Below are positions 1 to 8,821 of a stretch of 64,000 bases of DNA, in pieces (positions within the stretch are counted from its first letter, which is position 1; every line of letters begins with the position of its first letter). The translations under genes and the position numbers were made by a program. The stretch comes from DASWJZ01 sp963761005. GTDB taxonomy: Bacteria; Pseudomonadota; Alphaproteobacteria; Rhizobiales; Afifellaceae. The notes below the pieces were generated by a model. That model had not been told where the DNA came from. It did not search any database and saw nothing but the letters and a program-made list of their open reading frames with translations. The stretch covers positions 124,001 to 188,000 of the forward strand of contig CAVXFK010000013.1 of NCBI GenBank assembly GCA_963761005.1, in the 5' to 3' direction.

Positions 1-1376
1 TGCAGTGTCCCAAAGGTGATGATCTGCGCGACGCGGTCGGCGCCGTAACGCTCGGCGACATAGGCGATCACCTCGTCGCGGCGCTCCTGGCAGAAGTCGA
101 CGTCGAAGTCGGGCATCGATACGCGGTCGGGATTCAGGAATCGCTCGAACAGAAGCCCGAAGCGTAGCGGGTCGAGGTCGGTGATCGTGAGCGCCCAGGC
201 GACGACCGATCCGGCTCCAGAGCCGCGCCCCGGCCCGACAGGAATGCCGCGCGCTTTCGCCCACTTGATGAAGTCGGCGACGATCAGGAAATAGCCGGGG
301 TATTTCATCGTCGCGATGACGCCGAGCTCGAATTCGAGCCGTGCGCGGTAGTCCTCTTCCTTGAAGCCCTCCGCGGTCCCCTGCGCCGCGAGGCGGCGCA
401 CCAGCCCCTCCTCCGCCTGCCGGCGGAGCTCGTCCGCCTCCTCGCGTTCGGCAGTTTCCGTGTCCGTCGCCTTCGCGGCGAAGCGCGGCAGGATCGGCTG
501 CACGACGCGCGGCCGCGTATGGCAGCGCTGTGCGATCTCGACCGTGTTCTCCAGCGCCTCCGGCACATCGGAGAAGCGCGCAATCATCTCGGCTCGGCTC
601 GCGAAATGATGCTCGGGCGTGAGGCGTCGACGGTCGTCGCTCGATATGAGCCGCCCCTCGGCGATCGCAAGCAGCGCGTCGTGCGCCTCGTGGTCTTCGG
701 CGTGCGGAAAGAAGGGCTCGTTGGTCGCGACCAACGGCAGATCGAACTTATAGGCAAGATCGACGATTCCGGCCTCGGCCTGGCGCTCGACGTCGAGGCC
801 GTGGCGCTCAAGCGCCACGTAGAGGCGGTCGCCGAACACGGTCTTGAGTGCCTGAAGCCGCGCTTCCGCGAGCGCTGCGTCACCCTCTGCGACAATCGGA
901 TAGAGCGGCCCGTCGTGCCCGCCGGTCATTGCGATCATGCCGGCGGAGGCAACGGCAAGAAGGTCGAGCGTGATCGGCTCCGCCCGTCCCGCCTCGCCGA
1001 GATAGTAGCCGGTGACGAGCCGGATCAGCCCGCGATAGCCGTCATCGGTCGCGGCGAGCAGGAAAACCGGCGCGACGTGGCGCGACTTCCGATGTGGGCC
1101 GGGCCGGCGCGCCTCAAGGTCCGCCTCCGGCTCGAAGCGGATCGTAAGCTTGCAGCCGATGATCGGCTGAATGCCCTTCTCCGCCGCCTTCTCGGAGAAT
1201 TCGAGCGCACCGAAGAGGTTCGCCGTGTCGGTGACGCCGACTGCCGGCATCCCGTCTTCGGCCGCGAGCTTCACGAGCGTCGAAAGCGGCAGCGCGCCCT
1301 CAAGCAGCGAATAGGCCGAGTGGCAGTTGAGATGGATGAAGCGCGGGGAATCCAAAGTGCTTTCCTCTGAAGACAT
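1..1376 (-). CDS. dnaE: DNA polymerase III alpha subunit, N-terminal part (runs off the window)
   Basis: This is the replicative DNA polymerase catalytic subunit. About 458 residues are visible and the gene continues past base 1. The N-terminus carries a PHP domain whose first metal motif, HLNCHSAYSLLEGA, has His15 and His19. The palm-domain motif PDFDVDF lies near residues 422-428, and its last two Asp residues match the catalytic pair of bacterial DnaE. A GPGRGSGAGS motif precedes it. The start ATG sits just ahead of the PHP motif, with no strong ribosome site. It lies 73 bases downstream of the SDR gene on the same strand. It is DnaE1-like, since the PHP metal residues are present, but the C-terminal part that would separate paralogues is not in the window. 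Confidence 0.95.
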   Translation of the reverse strand, partial: MSSEESTLDSPRFIHLNCHSAYSLLEGALPLSTLVKLAAEDGMPAVGVTDTANLFGALEFSEKAAEKGIQPIIGCKLTIRFEPEADLEARRPGPHRKSRHVAPVFLLAATDDGYRGLIRLVTGYYLGEAGRAEPITLDLLAVASAGMIAMTGGHDGPLYPIVAEGDAALAEARLQALKTVFGDRLYVALERHGLDVERQAEAGIVDLAYKFDLPLVATNEPFFPHAEDHEAHDALLAIAEGRLISSDDRRRLTPEHHFASRAEMIARFSDVPEALENTVEIAQRCHTRPRVVQPILPRFAAKATDTETAEREEADELRRQAEEGLVRRLAAQGTAEGFKEEDYRARLEFELGVIATMKYPGYFLIVADFIKWAKARGIPVGPGRGSGAGSVVAWALTITDLDPLRFGLLFERFLNPDRVSMPDFDVDFCQERRDEVIAYVAERYGADRVAQIITFGTL

Positions 1377-1423
1377 GGATTAGCCCGTCAGAGGCGCCGC
1401 GCACAGGGGCGGGATGAGACTAT

Positions 1424-1444
1424 CCCCGACACACCGGGTCGGGG
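1424..1444 (-). terminator. Weak hairpin downstream of the SDR gene
   Basis: CCCCGAC pairs with GTCGGGG around a short loop just after the SDR stop codon. No T-tract follows on the minus strand, so it could be a weak terminator or simply a hairpin between the SDR gene and dnaE. Confidence 0.25.
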
Positions 1445-1449
1445 GCGCT

Positions 1450-2151
1450 TCAGAACCTTTCGACCCAGGGCCGAAGCTCGACCTCCCAAGTCCACGCGCT
1501 CCTCGGCTGCCGCAGGATATCGAGATAGGCAGCAGCGATGGCGTCGGGGTCGAGCATCGAGTCGGGGTTTTCGAGCGGCTCGACACGCCCCGGATTGCGG
1601 ATCGCGCCGTCGATCACGAAATGCGCGATGTGAATTCCCTGCGGGTGAAGCTCGCGCGCCATGCTTTGTGCGAGTCCGCGGAGAGCGAACTTCGCCATCG
1701 CGAAGGGCGCGGACTGAGCATAGCCCTTCACGCTCGCCGAGGCGCCGGTGAAGAAGATCGCGCCGTTTCCGCGCTGAAGCATGCGCCGCGCGGCCTGCTG
1801 CGCCACCAGGAAGCCGCCGAAGGCGCCTACCGAAAGTGCACGCTCGACCTCCTTCGGATCGAGATCGACCAGCGGCCCGCGCGTGCGTCCGCTTGCGTTG
1901 TAGATGACGAAGTCGGGCGTGCCACTCGCGCTTTCCACCTCGGTGAACAGACGCTCCACTTGATCCGGATCGGTGGCGTCGCAGGCAAAGGCGCGAGCGC
2001 CGGTCTCTTTCGTGAGCGGCGCAAGCTTCTCCGGCCGTCTCGCGGCGAGCGCGACCTTCAGCCCCTCGCGCGAAAGCAGCCGCGCGAGCGAAGCGCTGAG
2101 CCCTTCTCCGGCGCCGACGATCAGCGCCCTTTCGTAGCGTTGCGTCTGCAT
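1450..2151 (-). CDS. Atypical short-chain dehydrogenase/reductase (SDR), catalytic Tyr replaced by Phe
   Basis: The 233-residue protein has a Rossmann fold. The nucleotide loop near the N-terminus reads VGAGEGLS instead of the usual TGxxxGIG, and NAS follows strand 4. The active-site stretch is GASAS...APFAMAKFALRG, so the YxxxK motif has become FxxxK. Substrate is unknown. The ATG at 2151 was chosen because AAAGGGAG lies upstream and the Rossmann strand begins about seven residues in; an upstream in-frame start at 2250 would add 33 residues of low complexity. The gene is divergent from the ACT-domain gene. An oxidoreductase-like or scaffold role is inferred from the fold only. Confidence 0.85.
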   Translation of the reverse strand: MQTQRYERALIVGAGEGLSASLARLLSREGLKVALAARRPEKLAPLTKETGARAFACDATDPDQVERLFTEVESASGTPDFVIYNASGRTRGPLVDLDPKEVERALSVGAFGGFLVAQQAARRMLQRGNGAIFFTGASASVKGYAQSAPFAMAKFALRGLAQSMARELHPQGIHIAHFVIDGAIRNPGRVEPLENPDSMLDPDAIAAAYLDILRQPRSAWTWEVELRPWVERF

Positions 2152-2347
2152 CGATGGCTCGCGCTCCCTTTCACGGTTGCCTGCCTCATGTTCGCTCGGC
2201 GACCGCTTCGTACGCCGCCCAATGCCGCTCTGCAACCAATGCATCGGCATTGTTGTGCGGGTCCCGAGATGTGCGGATGATGGGCTGGGGGACCATCTGC
2301 CGGCGCGGGATCAACTGCCCTCCGCCCTCTCTTTGACGGAGCACATC

Positions 2348-2746
2348 ATGACGGGTGAGACCGACCTGAAGACTCTGATCCGTTCGATGCTGCCCGAGCT
2401 CCACGGCGGAACCTATTTGTTCGTGGCGCTGCCGCCGGCAGAGGAGATACCGCCTTCGATCACGCCCAGGCTGATCTTTCGCGAAGCGGAAGGCCTGACG
2501 CTCATCGTTGAAAGGGGGGAGGCCGAGCAGGCCGGCCTCACCGGCACGTTCCCTTGCCGGATGATTACGCTCTCAATTCACTCTTCGCTTGAGGCTGTGG
2601 GCTTCCTCCCCGTCGTCTTGGGTAGGCTTGCCGCAGCTGGAATCAGCGTGAACGCCGTCTCAGCCTTCTATCACGATCACCTCTTTGTGCCGACGGAAAG
2701 GGCAGCCGAAGCCCTCGGCATCCTGCAATCGCTCGCGGCGGAATAG
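2348..2746 (+). CDS. ACT domain-containing protein (COG3602/DUF2241-like)
   Basis: The 132-residue protein has two ACT-like halves: an N-terminal half with LIFREAEGLTLIVE and a C-terminal half with LAAAGISVNAVSAFYHDHLFV. Members of this family are small stand-alone proteins thought to bind amino acids or related ligands; the ligand here is unknown. ACGGAG precedes the ATG by about eight bases and fixes the start; the longer open frame back to 2177 overlaps the divergent promoter region. It is convergent with lolD, only 11 bases away, so the two transcripts probably overlap. Confidence 0.8.
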   Translation: MTGETDLKTLIRSMLPELHGGTYLFVALPPAEEIPPSITPRLIFREAEGLTLIVERGEAEQAGLTGTFPCRMITLSIHSSLEAVGFLPVVLGRLAAAGISVNAVSAFYHDHLFVPTERAAEALGILQSLAAE

Positions 2747-2757
2747 CGTGCGCGCGG

Positions 2758-3513
2758 TCAGCGGAACTCAGCCGCCACGATCGCGCCGTCCCTGATCGTG
2801 ACGGTGCGGTCCATTTCGGCGGCGAGCGCGTAGTTGTGCGTGGCGATCAGCGCCGCCAAGCCCGATTCGCGCACCAGCTCCCTCAGTGCCGAGAAGACAT
2901 GGCCGGCGGTGTTCGGATCGAGATTGCCGGTCGGCTCGTCGGCGAGAAGAAGCCGCGGCGCATTGATCACGGCGCGCGCGATCGCGACGCGCTGCTGCTC
3001 GCCGCCGGAAAGCTCCGCCGGCCGGTGCGAGGCGCGATTCTCGACGCGCAGATAGGCGAGTAGATCCAGTCCCCGCCTCTCCGCCTCGCGCCGCGACAGG
3101 CCGGCGATCATCTGCGGCAGCACGAGGTTCTCGAGCGCCGAGAACTCCGGGAGAAGGTGGTGGAACTGGTAGATGAAGCCGATCTGCCGGCGCCTTAGCG
3201 CCGTGCGTCCGTCGTCGCCGAGCTGCGACGCGGCCTCGCCGTTGATCATGACCTCGCCGGAGTTCGGGTGCTCAAGCAGGCCGGCGATGTGGAGCAGCGT
3301 CGACTTCCCGGCGCCCGATGGCGCGACGAGCGCCACCATCTCCCCGATCGCGACGGCGAGGTTCGCGTCCTTCAGGATCGGCAGCATGCCGGATCCGGTC
3401 TTGTAGCTCCGTGCGATGCCTTCAAGCGAAAGCGCGTTCTTGCGCGCCGCCGCCTTCAGCGTACCCGCCAGAAGCGGGTTCTCCGGAGCAACGCCTGCAA
3501 CCTCTTCGCTCAT
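2758..3513 (-). CDS. lolD: Lipoprotein-releasing ABC transporter ATP-binding protein LolD
   Basis: The 251-residue ATPase drives release of outer-membrane lipoproteins from the inner membrane with the LolC/E permease. Walker A is APSGAGKST (first Gly replaced by Ala), the signature is LSGGEQQRVAIARA, Walker B is LLLADEPTGNLD and the H-loop is ATHN. An N-terminal extension of about 30 residues precedes the ABC domain. The start ATG overlaps the lolC stop as ATGA, which indicates translational coupling. A longer open frame running up to 4452 is a shadow in the wrong frame over lolC. Confidence 0.93.
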   Translation of the reverse strand: MSEEVAGVAPENPLLAGTLKAAARKNALSLEGIARSYKTGSGMLPILKDANLAVAIGEMVALVAPSGAGKSTLLHIAGLLEHPNSGEVMINGEAASQLGDDGRTALRRRQIGFIYQFHHLLPEFSALENLVLPQMIAGLSRREAERRGLDLLAYLRVENRASHRPAELSGGEQQRVAIARAVINAPRLLLADEPTGNLDPNTAGHVFSALRELVRESGLAALIATHNYALAAEMDRTVTIRDGAIVAAEFR

Positions 3514-4798
3514 TCGTAGCGCAGCGCCTCTACCGGATCGAGCCGCGCCGCCCGCCATGCCGGGAAGATCGTGGCGAGATAGGAAAGCGCGAGCGACATC
3601 AGCACAATCGCGGTCGTCTCCGTCGGGTCCATGTCGGCCGGAAGCGTGGAGAGAAAATAGAGCTCGGGCGAGAACACCTCCGTGCGCGTGATCCAGGAGA
3701 TGAGCTCCTTGAGCGACTCGATGTTGGCGCAAATGATCGTGCCGATGAGGAGCCCGGCGATGGTGCCGACCGTCCCGATCGACGCGCCGGTGATGAAGAA
3801 CACGCGGAGCACCGACCCCTTCGTCGCGCCCATGGTGCGGAGGATCGCGATGTCGCGACCCTTGTCCTTCACCAGCATGATGAGCCCAGAGATGATGTTG
3901 AGCGCGGCGACGAGCACGATCAGGGTCAGGATCGTGAACATCACATTCCGCTCGACCTGGAGCGCGCTGAAGAAGGTGACGTTGCGCATGCGCCAGTCGG
4001 TGGTGAAGACCGGGCGGCCCGCGGCCTTCTCCACGATCGGGCGCATCTCGCCGACCTTGTCGGGGTCGTTCAGATAGACCTCGATCGCCTGCGCCTTGTC
4101 CGGCGAGTTGAAGTAGAGCTGCGCTTCCTGCAGCGGCATGAAGATGTAGGTCGAATCGTATTCCGACATGCCGATGTTGAAGATCGCGACCACCGGATAG
4201 GACTTGATTCGCGGCGACGTGCCGAGCGGCGTGATCGCGCCGCGCGGGCTTATCAGCATCACCTTGTCGCCGACATTGACGCCGAGCGCCTGCGCAAGGC
4301 CGGTCCCGATCGCGATGCCGCCGGAATTGTCGAAGTCCATGAGGCCGCCGCCGTTCTCGACGCTGCCTGAAATCTTCTCCATGCCGAGGAGGTCGGGCCC
4401 GCGGATGCCGCGGACAAGTACCCGGAGCTTCCGGTGCTCGGGCCCGAGGCAAGCGCCTGGCCCTCGATGATCGGCATCGCCGCCTTGACCCCAGGCACAG
4501 CGGAAATCCGCTTCGCGACCTCGTCGTAGTCGGTCAGGTCGCTCTCGATCGGCTGCACGATGATGTGGCCGTTGATGCCGAGGATCTTGTCAAGCAGCTC
4601 GGCACGGAAGCCGTTCATCACCGCCATCACGACGACCAACGTCGCGACGCCGAGCATGATGCCGAGAAAGGAGAACCCGGCGATCACCGAGATGAAGGCC
4701 TCCTTACGGCGCGGGCGGAGATAGCGCAGCGCAAGGATCCACTCGAACGCCGTGAAAGGCCGCGTCGCCTTCAACTTGCCGGCCGCGGCTTCTGCCAT
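3510..4798 (-). CDS. lolC: Lipoprotein-releasing ABC transporter permease LolC/LolE (one-base frameshift)
   Basis: This is the permease partner of LolD, about 429 residues after repair. The N-terminal part (from 4798) has a first membrane segment after RPRRKEAFISVIAGF and the start of a periplasmic domain. The C-terminal part (in a second frame, to 3510) has three membrane segments and ends ARLDPVEALRYE, typical of the family. The frame breaks at the GGG run at 4421-4423: adding one G restores GSSGVLVRGIRGPDLLG across the join. The loss lies in a short homopolymer, so sequencing error is more likely than a real break. Downstream lolD overlaps its stop; proS ends two bases upstream. Confidence 0.9.
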
Positions 4799-4799
4799 T

Positions 4800-6134
4800 C
4801 TAGTTCTCCCCGGCGATCTGCTTCGTCAGACGGTTCACCACGGCGTCGACTGAAAGCGTCTCGCGCTCGCCCGTCGCCCGCCGCTTGATCTCGACCTCGC
4901 CGGCCTTCGCCCCGCGCGGACCGACGATCACCTGCCACGGCAGGCCGATCAGGTCCATGGAGGCGAATTTCGCACCGGCGCGCTGGTCGATGTCATCGTA
5001 TAGCACCGAAACGCCCGCCGCTTCGAGCCACGACACGAGTCCGGTGGATACTTCGTCGGTGGCCGCGTCGCCGGGCTTCAGGTTGATGAGCCCGACCGCG
5101 AACGGCGCGACGCTCTCCGGCCAGATGATTCCGTCGTCGTCGTGGCTCGCCTCGATGATCGCAGCGACGAGACGCGACACGCCGACGCCGTAGGAGCCCA
5201 TGTGGACAGGATGCTCGGCACCGTCGGGGCCGGCGACGTGCGCGCGCATCGGCGCCGAATACTTCGTGCCGAAATAGAAGATGTGCCCGACCTCGATGCC
5301 GCGCGCGCTGACCCGCCGTTCCTCCGGCAGCGCCGTGAAAGCCGCCTCGTCGTGCATGTCGTCGGTCGCGGCGTAGGATGCGGTCCAGCGGTCGACGATC
5401 GGCGAAAGGTCGGAACGGAAGTCCGTGTCGGCGCCCGGAATCGGGAGATCGAGGAGGTCGCGGTCGCAATAGACGGCGCTCTCGCCGGTGTCGGCGAGGA
5501 TGACGAACTCGTGGCTCAAGTCCCCCCCGATCGGGCCTGATTCGGCGCGCATCGGAATCGCCTTCAGGCCGAGCCGCGCGAACGTCCTGAGATAGGCGAC
5601 GAACATGCGGTTGTAGGCGGCCTTCGCGCCGGCAAAGTCGAGGTCGAAGGAATAGGCGTCCTTCATCAGGAACTCGCGCCCGCGCATCACCCCGAAGCGC
5701 GGCCTGACCTCGTCGCGGAACTTCCACTGGATGTGGTAGAGGTTCAGCGGCAGGTCGCGGTAGGAGCGCACGTAGGCGCGGAAGATGTCGGTGATCATCT
5801 CCTCGTTGGTCGGGCCGTAGAGCATGTCCCGCTCGTGGCGATCGACGATTCGGAGCATCTCCTTGCCATAGTCTTCGTAGCGGCCGCTTTCCCGCCAGAG
5901 ATCCGCCGACTGCACCGTCGGCATCAGCACTTCCAGCGCTCCCGTCCGGTCCTGTTCCTCGCGCACGATCCGCTCGATATTCTTCAAAACGCGGAAGCCG
6001 AGCGGCAGCCAGGAATAGATGCCCGCTGCCTGCTGCCTGAGCATGCCGGCGCGAAGCATCAGCCGATGCGAGACGATTTCGGCCTCTTTCGGGGTCTCCT
6101 TCAGAATCGGGAGGAAATAGCGGGAGAGATGCAT
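4800..6134 (-). CDS. proS: Prolyl-tRNA synthetase, short bacterial type
   Basis: The enzyme of about 444 residues charges tRNA-Pro in the cytoplasm. It begins MHLSRYFLPILKETPKEAE, followed by the class II core: motif 2 region FRDEVRPRFGVMRGREF and motif 3 near GSYGVGVSRL. The long editing insertion of the E. coli type is absent, as is usual in alphaproteobacteria. The ATG at 6134 matches the family N-terminus; an in-frame ATG at 6167 would add 11 residues and neither has a clear ribosome site. It is followed directly by lolC and lolD, the usual neighbours in Rhizobiales. Confidence 0.95.
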   Translation of the reverse strand: MHLSRYFLPILKETPKEAEIVSHRLMLRAGMLRQQAAGIYSWLPLGFRVLKNIERIVREEQDRTGALEVLMPTVQSADLWRESGRYEDYGKEMLRIVDRHERDMLYGPTNEEMITDIFRAYVRSYRDLPLNLYHIQWKFRDEVRPRFGVMRGREFLMKDAYSFDLDFAGAKAAYNRMFVAYLRTFARLGLKAIPMRAESGPIGGDLSHEFVILADTGESAVYCDRDLLDLPIPGADTDFRSDLSPIVDRWTASYAATDDMHDEAAFTALPEERRVSARGIEVGHIFYFGTKYSAPMRAHVAGPDGAEHPVHMGSYGVGVSRLVAAIIEASHDDDGIIWPESVAPFAVGLINLKPGDAATDEVSTGLVSWLEAAGVSVLYDDIDQRAGAKFASMDLIGLPWQVIVGPRGAKAGEVEIKRRATGERETLSVDAVVNRLTKQIAGEN

Positions 6135-6283
6135 GGGCCGTGAATCATTGAGGCTTTTCGGGGACATGATCGTATGGACCGGGGCTTGGCAAGACTCCAC
6201 CCAGCCAGCCCGATCTCGCACGCCGACGGTTGCGCCAAAATCGGGCATCTCGCCAAAATTTTCGGCACTATCGCCGAAGGGTA

Positions 6284-6457
6284 GTGACAGGCCGATTCCG
6301 ATCGGTTATGGTCCTTTACCTAAGAAGGTGCGTTGACACCGAATACTCGCGGTCCAAGTCTTGGGAGGACTTCGTCAGACGGCGCGCTCAGCGCCATTAT
6401 GATGATCGGCTAATCGCGAATGTCTTGAGCAAGGCTATGCCTTGCTCTTTTTCTTTT
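6284..6457 (+). ncRNA. Candidate orphan small RNA with its own promoter and terminator
   Basis: The 350-base gap between proS and the DUF1467 gene has no convincing gene. On the plus strand it holds GTGACA (6284-6289), a 17-base spacer, TATGGT (6307-6312), and about 120 bases later a strong intrinsic terminator. The predicted transcript runs from about 6319 to 6457. An open frame crosses it (VRRRAQRHYDDRL within) but has no clear ribosome site. No plus-strand gene upstream explains the terminator. I do not recognise the RNA family. Confidence 0.4.
6427..6456 (+). terminator. Intrinsic terminator, plus strand
   Basis: GAGCAAGGC, a TAT loop and GCCTTGCTC form a perfect nine-pair stem, followed by TTTTTCTTTT. 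The T-tract exists only on the plus strand, so it ends a plus-strand transcript and not the minus-strand genes around it. Confidence 0.8.
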
Positions 6458-6484
6458 GGGGCGCGGCTTTTTCAGAACAAGACT

Positions 6485-6739
6485 TCAGCGTATCAAGGTT
6501 TCCAAACTGAAGTGATACACGTTGAAGTAGACGTGGACGCCGGCGAAGATAATCGCCGCGAGTATTGTCGTTACGAGCGCCTTGCGGATGAGGTATGGCC
6601 GATGCGGTGCGCCCGCGTCGGTTCCGGGCGCCACCACCTCGTTCATTTCGTGCTGACTCCGCACGCCGAACGGGAGCACTACGAACAGGCACAGCCACCA
6701 GATGACGAAGAAGACCGCGATCGAAGGAAAGAGCCCCAT
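6485..6739 (-). CDS. DUF1467 family small membrane protein
   Basis: The 84-residue protein has two membrane segments: one near residues 4-24 (FFVIWWLCLFVVLPFGV) and one near 55-72. The loop between them contains VRSQHE and ends with PYLIRKA before the second segment, as in DUF1467 proteins of Rhizobiales. Function is unknown. Its ATG overlaps the mce stop by one base (TGATG), so it is translated from the same message. It is the last gene of the long nuo-birA-rnj-mce string. Confidence 0.85.
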   Translation of the reverse strand: MGLFPSIAVFFVIWWLCLFVVLPFGVRSQHEMNEVVAPGTDAGAPHRPYLIRKALVTTILAAIIFAGVHVYFNVYHFSLETLIR

Positions 6740-7146
6740 CAACTCGCCTCTTCAAGCTCGATCAGCGTGCCGCAGAAATCCTTCGGGCTCAGGAAGATCA
6801 CCGGCTTGCCGTGCGCGCCGACCTTGGGCTCGCCGTCGCCAAGCACCCGAGCGCCTTCGCGCTTCAGCCGGTCGCGCGCTGCGCTGACGTCGTCGACTTC
6901 GAAGCAGAGGTGGTGCATCCCACCCTCCGGGTGGCGCTCCAGAAACTTGGCGATCGGCGACGCTTCGCCGAGCGGCGCCATCAGCTCGATCCGCGTGTTG
7001 GGAAGCTCGACGAAGACGACGCTGACACCGTGCTCCGGCAGCGCCTGCGGCTCCGAGACGCTCGCGCCGAGCTTCGCCTTGTAGAGCCTTGCGGCGGCGT
7101 CGAGGTCCGGCACCGCGATCGCGACATGGTTCAGGCGGCCGAGCAT
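6739..7146 (-). CDS. mce: Methylmalonyl-CoA epimerase
   Basis: The 135-residue VOC-fold enzyme interconverts the two epimers of methylmalonyl-CoA in propionyl-CoA breakdown. Expected metal ligands are visible: His7 in LNHVAIAV, a His in GGMHHLCFEVDD and Glu in GTLIELEE. It lies two bases after the RNase J stop in the same run of genes. Length and motif order match the family. Confidence 0.93.
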   Translation of the reverse strand: MLGRLNHVAIAVPDLDAAARLYKAKLGASVSEPQALPEHGVSVVFVELPNTRIELMAPLGEASPIAKFLERHPEGGMHHLCFEVDDVSAARDRLKREGARVLGDGEPKVGAHGKPVIFLSPKDFCGTLIELEEAS

Positions 7147-7148
7147 CG

Positions 7149-8821
7149 TTAGTCACTTACGTGGACGACGTGGACGATTGTCTGCGGCTTCTTTCCCCAA
7201 GCCGCATCGATCTCGCCCCTGACCGATCGTCGCACCGTCTCGCGCACGCTCTCCGCGTCGCGCCGCTTGGCCTTTGACATGCCGTCGAGAGCGTCGTCGA
7301 CCGCCTCCTCGGCGATGGCGAGAAGCCGCTCGCCCTCAGCGTCGGACTCCGGCAATCCGAGCAGCGCCACCGTCGGGTCCTCCAGCACCTCACCGCGGTC
7401 GGAAAGCACGATCGCCACGCTGACGATGCCGGCGAAGCCCAGGCGCTTCCGTTCCGCCACGCCGCTCGCCTCGTGCGGCACGAGCAGCTTGCCGTCACGG
7501 TAGAGCCGACCATGGGCAACGCTTTCGAGCCGCGTCGCCGGCTCCGGCGCAAGCCGGATCATGTTCCCGTTGCGCGCCTCGATCACTTCCGGGATGCCAA
7601 CGGCGCGCGCAAGCTTCGCCTGCTCATGCAGATGCAGCGCTTCGCCATGCACCGGCACCACGATCCGCGGCTTGATCCAGTCGTAGAGCTGACGCAGCTC
7701 GTCGCGCCTCGGATGCCCGGACGTATGGACGAGCGCGTCGCGGTCGGTGATCACATCGGCGCCGAAATCGACGAGCGCGTTGATGATCGTGTTCACCGCC
7801 CGCTCGTTGCCGGGAATGGTGCGGCAGGAGAAGATCACGCGGTCGCCGGGCGCTAGCGACAACGCGCGGTGGTCCTTCGCCGCGACCTTCGCCAGCGCCG
7901 CCCGCGGCTCGCCCTGGCTGCCCGTCATCAGCGCCACGACCTTGTTGCGCGGCAGGTTCGCGTACGCGTCCTGATCGAAAAACGGAGGCAGCCCGTCAAG
8001 GTAGCCGAGCTCGCGCGCCACGTCGACCGCGCGGTGGATGGCGCGCCCGACGATGACGACGTCGCGGCCGGCGCGCTGTGCGGCTTCCGCGACGGCGCGA
8101 AGCCGCGCGACGTTCGAGGCGAACGTCGTCACCGCGACCCGATGCGGCGCCTCCGCGATGAGCCGCTCAAGCACGCGCGCGACCTCGCCCTCGCTCGGGC
8201 TGATGCCGTCACGGATGGCGTTGGTCGAATCGGAGACGAGCGCAAGCACGCCCTCCTCCCCGATTGCCGCGATGCGGTCGTTGTCGGTGGCACGGCCGAT
8301 GCCCGGCGCCGGATCGAGCTTCCAGTCGCCGGTGTGGAACACCGTTCCGACCGGCGTGCGGATCGCCAGCGCGTTCGGCTCCGGGATCGAGTGGGAGACC
8401 GGGACGTATTCGACCTCGAACGGCCCGGCGGTCACCCGCTCGCCCTGCCGGACCACCCTCACCCCGATCTTCGGCGCGTTCGCCTCACCCTGCCGCTTCG
8501 CCTCAAGCAGCGCCGCGGCGAACGGCGTCATGAAGACCGGAGCCCGAGCTTCGGCCAGAAATCGAAGAGCGCACCGTAATGGTCTTCGTGCGCATGCGTG
8601 ATCGCGATGCCGACCAAGTCGTTTTTGCGCTCAAGCAGAAAGCCGATGTCGGGGAGCACGGCGTCAACACCGGGCAGTACCTCCTCGTGGCCGAAGGCAA
8701 CCCCCATGTCGACCGCGAGCCACTTGCGTCCGCGCCCCCGGCCGTAGCCGTAGAGCGCCAGGTTCATCCCGATTTCGCCGACGCCGCCGAGCAGAACGAG
8801 GACCAGTTCGTCCGCCGCCAT
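7149..8821 (-). CDS. rnj: Ribonuclease J (one-base frameshift)
   Basis: This is a metallo-beta-lactamase/beta-CASP ribonuclease acting in RNA maturation and decay, about 557 residues after repair. The zinc motif ITHAHEDHYGAL lies near residue 75. The beta-CASP part contains TGSQGEPRAAL and the C-terminal part HTSGHPRRDEL. The frame breaks at a GGG run (8543-8545): adding one G joins FDFWPKL to APVFMTPFAAALLEAK. The ATG at 8821 overlaps the birA stop (TGATG); a GTG directly before it is possible. The indel resembles the one in lolC and is probably a sequencing error. Confidence 0.92.

Noticed and set aside
4415..4430. Programmed ribosomal frameshift in lolC (and similar in rnj)
   Set aside because: No slippery heptamer or following stem was seen, and the same defect recurs in many unrelated genes, which points to sequencing error.
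2758..4452. A 564-residue LolD with a long N-terminal extension
   Set aside because: The first 310 codons are a wrong-frame reading of lolC; LolD begins at 3513 with an ATGA overlap.
6309..6500. A small protein gene in the proS-DUF1467 gap
   Set aside because: The open frame runs through the terminator hairpin and has no ribosome site; a non-coding transcript explains the signals better.
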